Assembly: GCA_014729375.1 (NCBI GenBank)
Contig: WJKA01000536.1
Coordinates: 1-12,290, forward strand
Length of the DNA: 12,290 nucleotides
From: Chitinivibrionales bacterium
Lineage (GTDB): Bacteria; Fibrobacterota; Chitinivibrionia; Chitinivibrionales; WJKA01
Direction of reading: 5' to 3'
Of the stretch, positions 1-7,567 are shown piece by piece. How positions within the stretch are numbered: the stretch's first letter is position 1; every line of letters starts with the position of its first letter. The notes below the pieces were generated by a model that worked only from the letters and a program-made list of their open reading frames with translations, did no database searches and was not told the origin of the DNA. A program made the position numbers and the translations under genes.

Positions 1-1
1 T

Positions 2-88
2 CCTGATGGTGATGGTGTGCATCCAAATGAGGGAGGTTATAATAAAATCGCAGAAATTTGGTATAATTCTCTACCTTGGAAAAATTAA
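2..88 (+). CDS. SGNH/GDSL hydrolase, C-terminal tail (partial, runs off left edge)
   Basis: Only the last 28 codons are visible, in frame 2, ending at TAA 86-88. They read through DGDGVHPNEGGYNKIAEIWY, which is block V of SGNH hydrolases: the Asp and His of the D-x-x-H motif supply two members of the catalytic triad. The tail closely resembles the last 25 residues of the large protein ending at 7545 (DDGVHPNTNGYKKIADFWYS), so the two genes are probably paralogues with an SGNH esterase as their last domain. The nucleophile block and the oxyanion block lie outside the window. The next coding sequence starts with no spacer and lacks its own beginning, so a recombination joint probably lies just after this stop. 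The family call is firm; the substrate is not determinable. Confidence 0.8.
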   Translation, partial: PDGDGVHPNEGGYNKIAEIWYNSLPWKN

Positions 89-1158
89 TTTTCAAACAAT
101 ATTTCTTTTTGAAAGCAATAAATGAAGCCCAAAGCCACAGAACAGTACTGATAGGTGCAGCTGGCAATGATGGAGAAGAAAACGCACCTTTCTATCCTGC
201 AGCTTACGATGGAGTCATATCTGTTGCAGCTGTTGACAGGAATGATGATCGTTCCGTATGGAATTCCGAAGAGTCTTCGAATTTTGGCGATTGGATTGAC
301 ATTTCCGCTCCTGGAACAAACTTAAGAGCTGCAGATTTAGGTTTAGGACATAGAGGGTTTAATGGTACTTCTGCAGCAGCGCCTGTAGTAACCGGAGCCG
401 CATCGATTTTGTGGAGCTACTATCCGAAAACATCTCCAGAAGGTATTGAATATATCCTGAAAGAATCCTCGGCAGAACTTAACAGTACAGGATTAGGTGC
501 TGGTAGAATTGATATTTTTGAAGCACTATTCAATGGAAGCTTTGAAGTCCACTCCAAACCTGACATTGTTCCATTCCATCAAATAGCTGAACCAGGTCAA
601 CCTATTGGTGGTGTGGCAATAGTAAAAATTGGACACTATTGGATTTTAGAGGGGCCTAATACAGCAATTATTCCAAGTCTTGGTCCTTATGGGCCTAACC
701 CTCGGAATGGCCATTCCGGCGAAATGGCATTTCTCTTTGTCGATTTTGATATTCCTGAAGCCAGAATTAGCCAAAGTTTCAATGTCCCAAGTATTGACGA
801 ATTTGAAAATGAAAGATTTAATATATCATTTGATTATGACGTATTCATTAAAGATGGAGGACCGGATGAAGCACATTTATTACAAGCTATTCTTGAGTTC
901 CCGGCAGGCGCGGAATTACATAATCTACTTCTTTCAAAGCAAGAATGGGTTATCGATGAAGATCAACCCATAAGTTTTAGTGATAGGCCTAATTTTATAT
1001 TAAGGCATACAGGATGGCGTACGTTCTCATTTTTTGTTTCAAGAAATTTAGTTGGAATCCCGGGCGAATTTCGTTTCTCAATTGTACTACAACACAGGTT
1101 ATCTCCTGGTGAGCCAGCTGCATTGTTAATAGATAATATACGATTTACAGATAATTAA
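76..1158 (+). pseudogene. Subtilisin-like (S8) serine protease, N-terminally truncated
   Basis: The open frame can only start at a TTG at 76, inside the end of the preceding SGNH gene, and has no ribosome binding site. Recognisable homology begins near residue 14 (AINEAQSHRTVLIGAAGNDG), which carries the oxyanion-hole Asn31. The catalytic Ser99 block follows (GFNGTSAAAPVVTGAASILW), with the conserved DISAPGTNL stretch between. The Asp and His blocks of the S8 triad, normally 100-200 residues upstream, and the signal peptide are missing, so the product cannot be an active protease. Residues 160-360 form a beta-rich C-terminal domain with alternating hydrophobic strands, ending in LLIDNIRF; it looks like a jelly-roll or galactose-binding-like accessory domain. 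No sorting module is seen at the end. The likeliest reading is a remnant created by deletion or recombination near 89-112; an assembly joint is the alternative. Confidence 0.75.
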
Positions 1159-1278
1159 ATTTCGCTTATATGTTTATATTGATTTACAGTTTACCTGCTT
1201 TCGAAGTGTATCAATGTAAAGAAATGTTATGCAATACTTTATCTTTTTCTAATAACGAGATATTAGTAAATTAATAAA

Positions 1279-1839
1279 ATGCGATTAATTAAATATTGGA
1301 GATCTTCGTCTATTTGGCTGTTATTACTGTTGTTAAGCTTCTGTGAGAATCCTTCCATGCACCAGGGCATTGACTCCTTTCCATTCTTCCTCCAGGTGCT
1401 TAGAGCAATTGATTCCATGCCTGTCACGGAAATAAAAGCTAATGCCAATTTCGTTGGGCTGGAAGATGATTGCCAATTCTGCGAAACAAAATCGGATTCT
1501 CAAGGCATTGTTATTATAGAATGTGGTCTTTCCGATAATTGTTTTGGTTCATTTAAAGGTAGCAACAGGGTTGAATTTGAAATATTTTCCGAAGGATATC
1601 ATCCTGAATCAGTATCATATTCGCGTTCGGAATTATCGGAATACTATGCCGCGATTGATTCAACTCCTGCCGGAATTGATTCTATCCACAATATTAACAG
1701 TATTGAAATTATGAATATTGATTCTGCTTTACAATTATTGGAAGCTGATAGTGCATTTTTGTATTCAGCATTTAAATATTCTTTATCGAACAGGAAAACT
1801 ATTTTAATAGTTCCCCAAATATATTTAAATGGACTTTAG
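1279..1839 (+). CDS. Putative lipoprotein, unknown function
   Basis: This is a 186-residue exported protein. The N-terminus is basic (MRLIKYWR), then a run of seven leucines or hydrophobics leads to LLSFC. Cys22 is a plausible lipidation site, although Phe at -1 is not the canonical lipobox residue. After about residue 45 comes a compact beta-rich region with four cysteines (DDCQFC, ECGLSDNC) and a stretch ending VEFEIFSEGYHPESVSYS. This recalls carboxypeptidase-regulatory/transthyretin-like folds found in surface lipoproteins, but the likeness is not strong enough for a family name. The tail is acidic with several Asp-Ser-Ala repeats. No clear Shine-Dalgarno precedes the ATG, and the 120 bases upstream are AT-rich without an obvious promoter. 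It converges on the minus-strand gene, whose stop is only 13 bases away. Function unknown. Confidence 0.6.
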   Translation: MRLIKYWRSSSIWLLLLLLSFCENPSMHQGIDSFPFFLQVLRAIDSMPVTEIKANANFVGLEDDCQFCETKSDSQGIVIIECGLSDNCFGSFKGSNRVEFEIFSEGYHPESVSYSRSELSEYYAAIDSTPAGIDSIHNINSIEIMNIDSALQLLEADSAFLYSAFKYSLSNRKTILIVPQIYLNGL

Positions 1840-1852
1840 ATAAATAATTTAA

Positions 1853-3142
1853 TTAGAATAATATAATGGAATACAATTCAGATTTATATTTTGAGGTAAG
1901 CTTGATAAAATACTTTCCGGAATAACACTTATCATAATGCCATGAAATTATATATGAGCCCTTTGTATGATATGAATTAACTAAGGGGAACAAACTCCGC
2001 CCTTGCAAATTGTAAACATTGATGCTGATATTTCTTTGATCGCCGATATAATAATGGATTGATGCAATATCATCTTTCGGATTAATTAATATTGAATTTA
2101 CAATTCCTCTTTTTCTTTTTATTTTATTCTGATATTTTGACAGATCTATTTCTGAGGATAAAATTTGAGAGATTTCTATAAACGCCTGTTCGGCGGACAC
2201 TTTTACAAATGAATCTATGTCGGATCGCGCTTCATTAATAATAGATAGAAGTTCCTCATTTCTTGACATCAATTCATCTTTTAGTGCATACCATTGATCA
2301 TTCAGGTCTTCTGTGACCCAGGGGCCATCCTTAATAAAAAGCCGACAAACGCCTTCAATGGCATGTTTACGAATCCACCAATCTTGCGAATAAAGAATTG
2401 CATTAAAAATAGAGTCAACATTTGGAAATCCAGTCATTGCGTATCTATCCGGGATATTCCATCGATACAATGGTGAGGATGCACTTGATGGCGGCATTCC
2501 AAATCCGGAATCGACTAAGTTGGCAATATAATTTGATTGAGACATATTTACAGTTGTATACCAGTAATATTCATAGATGCAACCTTCAGTACAACTACCC
2601 CATCCTTTTTTGAATGCAAAATGCCAAAAGGCGTCTTTCTGGAAAAAAATTATATCATCACCGTCAATTATAATGTCGTTAGGTTCCGCTAAAAACAACG
2701 AGCTGTCTCTTGAGTATGACCTTGCCAGCTTTTCAACTTGAACAGGATGAGCAAAAGTCAAAATAAACCAATTTAGAAAAAGCGTATCAACTGCTATAAG
2801 ATTATATTTTAAGCTTAATGAATCAACATAGTCGTTTCCACAGAGTAATTTGTTACTTCTCCATTGTTCGCTGTAAGGAGGGGATGTTTTGACAACCAAT
2901 TCGGTATAAACATAATCTGGATGTGCGGAAATGCTTTTCAGCGTATCGTATTCCAGTCTTAATGCAGCTAATAGCGAATCAAATTGTTCAGCTAAACTAG
3001 TATCTAATATAATGCCGTCTTGAATCCTAAATGTCAAAATCATTGCGTCGTCTGAGATTGCAGCAAAAGATAATTTTGAAACTATTAAATAAAATAATAA
3101 TAACTTGCAAATAAAATCTTTTTTAGCTTCCACAACGAACAT
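1853..3142 (-). CDS. Exported protein of unknown function with C-terminal sorting-like module
   Basis: This is a 429-residue protein with an N-terminal hydrophobic signal (CKLLLFYLIVSKLSFA, cleavage likely after Ala27 or Ala28). Residues 60-165 form an alpha/beta region of unknown type. Residues 170-200 hold a distinctive block (HFAFKKGWGSCTEGCIYEYY) with two cysteines three residues apart and many aromatics. Residues 245-335 are helical, with a HEAT-like pattern (WWIRKHAIEGVCRLF, VKVSAEQAFIEISQI). Residues 375-429 match the sorting-domain pattern of FCB-group exported proteins: NVYNLQGR, then GSYIISW, then SGKYFIKL, ending in a hydrophobic tail. It is presumably secreted and surface-anchored. 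The start is the first ATG; a GTG three codons later is possible, and neither has a good Shine-Dalgarno. It is convergent with the lipoprotein gene. I do not recognise a named family for the body. Confidence 0.65.
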   Translation of the reverse strand: MFVVEAKKDFICKLLLFYLIVSKLSFAAISDDAMILTFRIQDGIILDTSLAEQFDSLLAALRLEYDTLKSISAHPDYVYTELVVKTSPPYSEQWRSNKLLCGNDYVDSLSLKYNLIAVDTLFLNWFILTFAHPVQVEKLARSYSRDSSLFLAEPNDIIIDGDDIIFFQKDAFWHFAFKKGWGSCTEGCIYEYYWYTTVNMSQSNYIANLVDSGFGMPPSSASSPLYRWNIPDRYAMTGFPNVDSIFNAILYSQDWWIRKHAIEGVCRLFIKDGPWVTEDLNDQWYALKDELMSRNEELLSIINEARSDIDSFVKVSAEQAFIEISQILSSEIDLSKYQNKIKRKRGIVNSILINPKDDIASIHYYIGDQRNISINVYNLQGRSLFPLVNSYHTKGSYIISWHYDKCYSGKYFIKLTSKYKSELYSIILF

Positions 3143-3341
3143 ATATTAACCAAACGTTTATAATGGAAAATGGTTAAATGGTATTGATCGGCTATATTGA
3201 CGTTAATGTAAGCTTAACCATTGTCGATAATGAAAAATGAGCAACGTCTTCATGAGATAAAATGCACGATTATAATAATGCTATTTTAGTGATGAGAGCA
3301 GCCCGTTTGATGTGCTGCAATAATAATATATAATAATACAG

Positions 3342-3535
3342 TAGTGTCCGGTTAAATTAAAACGCAAAAGGGGTTTCGAACCTATTTTCTTGTTGAACCG
3401 ACGAAAGTTTAACAGAGAAAAAGGAGGAAACCCTTGAAGAAAAATGCGATATTTGGTCAGCTTATGCAGCTTCTTTCTCGTCGGGAGTTTAAAAAAATTG
3501 TAGATTCGTATAATGGCGACAAATATATTGTTTAG
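3342..3535 (+). mobile_element. IS4-family insertion sequence remnant (left end only)
   Basis: The sequence from 3342 begins TAGTGTCCGGTTAAATTAAA, a sharp-edged terminal-repeat-like sequence. After a leader of about 75 bases, AAGGAGG (3421-3427) precedes a transposase start. The coding part stops after 33 codons and nothing downstream resembles the rest of an IS4 transposase. No inverted copy of the terminal sequence occurs before 3737, so the right end is gone. The left boundary is inferred from the terminal motif; the right limit is simply where the recognisable coding sequence ends. Confidence 0.6.
3434..3535 (+). pseudogene. IS4-family transposase (DUF4372-type), N-terminal fragment
   Basis: From a TTG at 3434, six bases after a strong AAGGAGG, the frame gives 33 residues beginning MKKNAIFGQLMQLLSRREFK and ending VDSYNGDKYIV before TAG 3533-3535. 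This matches the well-known N-terminus of IS4-type transposases carrying the DUF4372 domain (x-F-x-Q-L-x-x-L-x-x-R-x-x-F-x-x-x-V-x-x-Y-x-G). In intact members it continues into a Phe-Thr-Cys/Ser-Trp block and a DDE nuclease, both absent here. The fragment cannot transpose. It marks past IS activity directly upstream of the switchable surface-protein gene. Confidence 0.65.
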
Positions 3536-3668
3536 ACCGTAAGTACCGATATGCTGCACAAATTGTAAAGTTTCTCCCCTGTAGCATAATCGAATATATT
3601 GCGGGTCTTTTGTCAAAATGTATTGACTATTAAACCAAAAAAATATTATGAAATATAAAAAAAAATAA

Positions 3669-3696
3669 TTGACAACCATTTTGCGGAATATATATT
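3669..3696 (+). promoter_or_regulatory. Putative sigma70-type promoter of the beta-helix/SGNH gene
   Basis: TTGACA (3669-3674, perfect -35) is followed after 16 bases by TATATT (3691-3696, one mismatch to the -10 consensus). This would start transcription near 3702-3704, leaving a leader of about 34 bases before the ATG at 3737. It assumes a standard housekeeping consensus; Bacteroidota use a different one. Confidence 0.5.
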
Positions 3697-3724
3697 ACTC
3701 CTTGTAAGGCTTTCCAACCCGATC

Positions 3725-3739
3725 AAAGGAGTCATTATG
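3725..3739 (+). promoter_or_regulatory. Ribosome binding site and ATG that decide the true start
   Basis: AAAGGAG (3725-3731) lies five bases before ATG 3737-3739. No comparable site precedes the GTG at 3811, the only start codon in the frame of the large body before its homology begins. The same AAAGGAG motif precedes the next gene at 7568. The ATG at 3737 is therefore the likely natural start of the long gene, although it is in another frame in this sequence. Confidence 0.75.
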
Positions 3740-3814
3740 CGACTTTCCTTCCTTAATTCTTCACACACACACACACACACAATAGCAGATGCTATTTTCT
3801 TATTTGTGCTGTGA
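3737..3814 (+). CDS. Out-of-frame leader peptide (OFF-state product of the switchable gene)
   Basis: As sequenced, translation from the ATG with the strong ribosome binding site gives 25 residues: MRLSFLNSS, then His-Thr repeats from the CA tract, then IADAIFLFVL and TGA at 3812-3814. It begins like a signal peptide but ends before any mature domain. With one CA unit fewer, the same start would read Asn-Ser-Arg-CYFLICAVILGTQSFDA and continue into the 1244-codon body. I interpret it as the truncated product of the frame-shifted state rather than as a separate gene. Confidence 0.6.
   Translation: MRLSFLNSSHTHTHTIADAIFLFVL
3762..3781 (+). repeat. (CA)10 dinucleotide repeat, probable phase-variation tract
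   Basis: Ten perfect CA units lie between codon 9 of the leader and the hydrophobic core of the signal peptide. The upstream start is in frame 2 and the downstream body in frame 1, so unit numbers divisible by three (6, 9, 12) join them and ten does not. In the joined protein the repeat encodes alternating His and Thr in the n-region of the signal peptide, where length changes should be tolerated. Confidence 0.85.
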
Positions 3815-6800
3815 TTTTAGGCACACAATCCTTCGATGCTGCTTCTCAGACAGTTTACAATGTCGGTGAAGGCCAGACTTATTCGACAATACAGTCTGCA
3901 ATCGATGCAGTCCCCCGGAACCTTGCCGGGCTTGGCGAGCAGCGGATTGTTATCCACCGGAAAACCGGCAGCGCTCCTTGGATTTACACCGGGAATATTA
4001 TTCTTGAGGGCGGTGATGAGGGTATACAAAATGCTTCGGCAAATGACTTTGTACGCCTTACAGTGGCCGAAGCCGACCGCCACAACGGCGTAGCGGGAAC
4101 CGGTGTACAGGTTCTTCTTTCTGCAGGAGAGAATGTCGGAATAACCCTTCCGTACTCAATTTTCGAGTGGCTCGATATCAAGGGGAGCGACGGCGACGGA
4201 GTCGTGGACTGTAAGGGGGCCAATGTACTGCTCCAGAACCTGATCGTACACGACAATATCGTTGACGACGACAATAACGGGATCACCTGCGAGAGGACCG
4301 GCATAATTGTTCGCAACTGCATTGTCTACAATATCGCCGAACACGGGATTATCGCCAATCTGCCGGGAATAGCGGTGACCGTGCAGAACGTGACCGTATT
4401 CAATTGCGGTGACTGCGGAATCGACGTGCATAACGGTGCGACCATAAATGTACAGAATTGCATTTCTATGAATTGTGGCGTGAAGGATTTCAGGAATGTG
4501 GGAAGTACGTGGGGATTAGTTTCGAACAACATGAGCTCCGACAACAGCGCTCCGGGCGCGGATTATATGCGGAATAAGAGCGCTGAGGAACAGTTTGTAT
4601 TATTAGCTCCTCTGGATGAAAATTTCAGAATTCTTCCGACCTCCGATGCGCTTGACGCCGGTAGTAATCTCCATGATATTTTTGTTAATGATATAACCGG
4701 CCGGGAACGCACTGATGTTCAATGGGATATCGGGGCATTCGAATTTAAAAAACCTAATCCTTTCTTACTATCCCAACCTGTGGACATTATGGTAAACGAA
4801 GGAGAAAGCGCGACTCTGAGCATTTCAGCCAGGGCCGTACCGGCGCCCGCGTTTCAATGGTACAAGGGATTCGATCCGATTGAAGGTGAGGAAAACCAGA
4901 CACTGTTCATAGAACACGCGGAACCAGAGGACCAGGGATATTATTATTGCAGGGTGGCAAGCGGTTACGATACGGTGGCATCGGAACGGGCGCACCTTGA
5001 GGTGATAGAAATCGACACGACTGTGCAGACGCCATTGCCCGATTCCGACGGCGACGGTATTCCTGACGCGGTGGAGGATGCTCTTGGGCAGAACCCGCCG
5101 GGGCTTGCGATTACCGATAACTGGAATAACAACTCAAGCATCAATGCGCGCAGATCATTTGTTTTTTCTCATATTCAAGGATATTCCTCGCGAGCGCCGA
5201 TACCGTCAATTTTTCCTTCGCAGACCATTTCTACCGCTCATACTGTTCTCATTCAAGCTTTGGAGGATCCGGGAATTCCCGATCCTGATTTTGGCGGCGA
5301 TTTTGTACGGTTCGGAAGATATTTCAAGCTGACGACAGAAGTCGAACCCGGATCGAAAATAAAAATCGGCATTCCATTTCCGGACAATCGTTTTTTTCCG
5401 GGAGATTTTTTGAAAGTCAGAGTTTTCAACGGAACGACATGGAATGATGCAGTAGTTACAAAGGTGACCTCAAATTCTTTTTATATTGAATTGAGCGAGT
5501 TCTCGACATTGTATATTGCCGCGGCCTCGTCCACGAAGAATGTCCTGTATGTCGGCGATTGGGGCACCATAGAAATCAGTCTTTCGGAATTGTCGTCAGA
5601 TTTACTGAGCGGAAATTATCTTCCATACACGCATCCGCTGTATGGACGGATTGCGGTTGAGAAGGCGCTTGAAGCTGCGGAACTTCGCAGAACCGACGGC
5701 GTAGCGGGAAACGAGATATATGAGATATGGGTTACCGAAAATAACGATCTTCGTCTGAGCGAACCGGACAAGCCCTATAAACTCGTCTATGGCGTAAACC
5801 TTGTCGGCGGATTTGCTGCCGGGGGCGCTACATACCGTGAGGATAGAGATCCCAAAAAATACTGGACAAGATTATCGGGAAAAACGGTTCTGGATGAAAC
5901 GGCGTATACGGTTATTGAAGCTGAACATTTTGTCACGAACGACGGATTTGAGATCGCGGGAGGTAATGCGAGTATGTATGATAGTGGCGATCCCCGGAAG
6001 TATTGCGGAGGCGGTTTGTATGTGAATGAGAAGCGGGACATAACGATCACGAATTGCATTTTCCGTGACAATGTGGCAAAGGCCATGAATGGTTCTCAAC
6101 CGGTATCCAGGGGAGGCGCTGTATATTGCAGGAACTCCGCCGTATTGTTTAAAAACTGTCTTTTCTGGAACAATGAATCGAACAGTGAAGGAGGGGCGGC
6201 TTATGTTGAAGGCAGGCATCCGGTTGCGGGCGCATCTGCGTTTTCAAAGTGTGATTTTGTCGGCAATCATGCAGAAGGACTTGGAGGCGCTGTGTCGAAT
6301 GAATCGTCATGCGGCTATATTTATTGCACCTTTCTAGAAAATTCGAGCGGAGAACTGGCAACGGGAAAGGGCGGCGCGTTTTACAACCACTCCGGCGCGC
6401 CGGAACAATCCGCCCCTCGGCTGATTCACTGCACGTTCAGCGGCAATGAATCATTCTATTCCGGCGCTGCGGTTGCGGGAGAGACTGCGGGTGAGATCGA
6501 AATGCTCAACTGCATTGCATGGATGAATACCGTCAGATATTCAGGTACCCCGAATGAATTCATTGAGATCGACGGAGGAGTAAACCAGGCGGGTGTTGAT
6601 GTCAATTACTGCGATATACGGATCCCCGGAACATCGTCCCTGTTTCCGTATGGAACCGGCAATATTAATGTAATTCCCTTATTTGATGAATCGGTTCCTG
6701 CGCAATTCATCGTATCGCACGAGGGGATGCCGTTGTGGAAGCCGCTGGCGGTGCGATTGCAGCAGGAGAGCGCATGCATAGACGCCGGCGATGCGGGAGA

Positions 6801-7545
6801 AGAACAGCAAAACAATAAATTCCCCGGCGATAAACCTGATATGGGAGCATATGAGTATTCGATTGTCATGGAGCTGGGGAATTCGATTACTTACGGCTAT
6901 GGCAGCAAGGTATCCGGAGGATACCGGACATTTTTAAGTCGCATAGCTCCAGGCAACGTGTATATTCCTGTCTGTTCGCCTGGAAGAAGGATCGAGGACA
7001 TTGAAGACGCGTTTGTAGAATACAAACGCAATATCAATTACCCCGCTCATCCGTTATACGGAAGGCCCATGCCGAATGTGGTGCTGCTTATCGGGGGAAC
7101 AAACGATATAAATGACCTGGGCGAGCAGGTTGATGATGCGCTGATAAACCTTGACCAGCTTATAACTACGATTAAAACCGGATCTGAACAAGGAACGAAA
7201 ATATTCGTGGCGTCGGTTCCGCTGTTTGAGGATCAGTCGGAAAAACCAGGCGAAGACTTTGTTGGTCCTGGAACTGAGGACAATGCACGTCAGTACAACT
7301 ATGATTTCTTTGTTGATGGAATTTCAATACCGGGAACGGACGGTGGCGTTAAAAACATGCAGATTATTGATGACATTGATGTTTATTTTGTAGATATTGC
7401 ATTGTCTATGTCAATTTTGCCTCAAGGCGTTCCTCGTCCGAATCCATATTATATGGTTGAAGTAGATGACGGCGTGCACCCAAATACCAACGGCTATAAA
7501 AAAATTGCCGATTTCTGGTATAGCCGCGCATTCTGGTTAAGGTGA
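3811..7545 (+). CDS. Large secreted beta-helix / Ig / SGNH-esterase modular protein (probably phase-variable)
   Basis: The open body is 1244 codons from a GTG at 3811. That GTG sits inside a signal-peptide core, so the real start is probably ATG 3737 (see the CA tract). Residues 15-311 form a right-handed beta-helix (YSTIQSAIDAVP, then NCIVYN/NVTVFN/NCISMN rungs) closing with DIGAFEF. Residues 318-398 are an Ig-like domain (Trp350, YYYCRVAS at 377-384) lacking the first Cys. A calcium-binding-type DSDGDGIPDAVEDALG (411-426) follows, then a beta-sandwich region (430-572). Residues 578-1016 are a second beta-helix with Gly-Gly-Ala rungs, closing with DMGAYEY. The last domain, from 1019, is a complete SGNH hydrolase: GNSITYG with Ser1025, GGTND with Asn1098, DDGVHPN with Asp1220 and His1223. 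No sorting module follows. It is probably a surface carbohydrate esterase; the substrate is unknown. Confidence 0.85.
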   Translation: MILGTQSFDAASQTVYNVGEGQTYSTIQSAIDAVPRNLAGLGEQRIVIHRKTGSAPWIYTGNIILEGGDEGIQNASANDFVRLTVAEADRHNGVAGTGVQVLLSAGENVGITLPYSIFEWLDIKGSDGDGVVDCKGANVLLQNLIVHDNIVDDDNNGITCERTGIIVRNCIVYNIAEHGIIANLPGIAVTVQNVTVFNCGDCGIDVHNGATINVQNCISMNCGVKDFRNVGSTWGLVSNNMSSDNSAPGADYMRNKSAEEQFVLLAPLDENFRILPTSDALDAGSNLHDIFVNDITGRERTDVQWDIGAFEFKKPNPFLLSQPVDIMVNEGESATLSISARAVPAPAFQWYKGFDPIEGEENQTLFIEHAEPEDQGYYYCRVASGYDTVASERAHLEVIEIDTTVQTPLPDSDGDGIPDAVEDALGQNPPGLAITDNWNNNSSINARRSFVFSHIQGYSSRAPIPSIFPSQTISTAHTVLIQALEDPGIPDPDFGGDFVRFGRYFKLTTEVEPGSKIKIGIPFPDNRFFPGDFLKVRVFNGTTWNDAVVTKVTSNSFYIELSEFSTLYIAAASSTKNVLYVGDWGTIEISLSELSSDLLSGNYLPYTHPLYGRIAVEKALEAAELRRTDGVAGNEIYEIWVTENNDLRLSEPDKPYKLVYGVNLVGGFAAGGATYREDRDPKKYWTRLSGKTVLDETAYTVIEAEHFVTNDGFEIAGGNASMYDSGDPRKYCGGGLYVNEKRDITITNCIFRDNVAKAMNGSQPVSRGGAVYCRNSAVLFKNCLFWNNESNSEGGAAYVEGRHPVAGASAFSKCDFVGNHAEGLGGAVSNESSCGYIYCTFLENSSGELATGKGGAFYNHSGAPEQSAPRLIHCTFSGNESFYSGAAVAGETAGEIEMLNCIAWMNTVRYSGTPNEFIEIDGGVNQAGVDVNYCDIRIPGTSSLFPYGTGNINVIPLFDESVPAQFIVSHEGMPLWKPLAVRLQQESACIDAGDAGEEQQNNKFPGDKPDMGAYEYSIVMELGNSITYGYGSKVSGGYRTFLSRIAPGNVYIPVCSPGRRIEDIEDAFVEYKRNINYPAHPLYGRPMPNVVLLIGGTNDINDLGEQVDDALINLDQLITTIKTGSEQGTKIFVASVPLFEDQSEKPGEDFVGPGTEDNARQYNYDFFVDGISIPGTDGGVKNMQIIDDIDVYFVDIALSMSILPQGVPRPNPYYMVEVDDGVHPNTNGYKKIADFWYSRAFWLR

Positions 7546-7567
7546 ATTCTTTGAAAGGAGACGAGCA

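Larger units (their letters stand above)
3143..3736. other. Long AT-rich intergenic region with IS remnant and promoter
   Basis: This stretch of almost 600 bases has no intact gene. Its first 200 bases are AT-rich, with an AAACGTTT palindrome near 3153 and an irregular AATAAT-rich patch at 3320-3340, and I see no RNA gene. The middle holds a decayed insertion-sequence end. The last 70 bases carry a promoter-like element and the leader of the beta-helix/SGNH gene. A 132-codon minus-strand open frame across 3281-3679 is made of low-complexity Phe/Tyr/Ile codons and the reverse of the IS remnant, so I do not count it as a gene. Confidence 0.6.

Noticed and set aside
1159..1278. Possible hairpin (TTGAT..ACA with TGT..ATCAA) after the subtilase remnant
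   Set aside because: It is bulged and AT-rich with a loop of about 18 bases and no T-run; not convincing as a terminator.
3320..3340. AATAAT-rich patch as a microsatellite or CRISPR-like repeat
   Set aside because: It is irregular and short, without spacers or a defined unit; simple AT richness explains it.
3281..3679. 132-codon minus-strand open frame in the intergenic region
   Set aside because: It runs antisense to the IS remnant, is dominated by Phe, Tyr, Ile and Leu from AT-rich DNA, has no domain signal and overlaps the promoter of the next gene.
3811..3813. GTG as the natural start of the large SGNH protein
   Set aside because: It has no ribosome binding site and cuts the signal peptide in half; the ATG at 3737 with AAAGGAG is much better apart from the frame.
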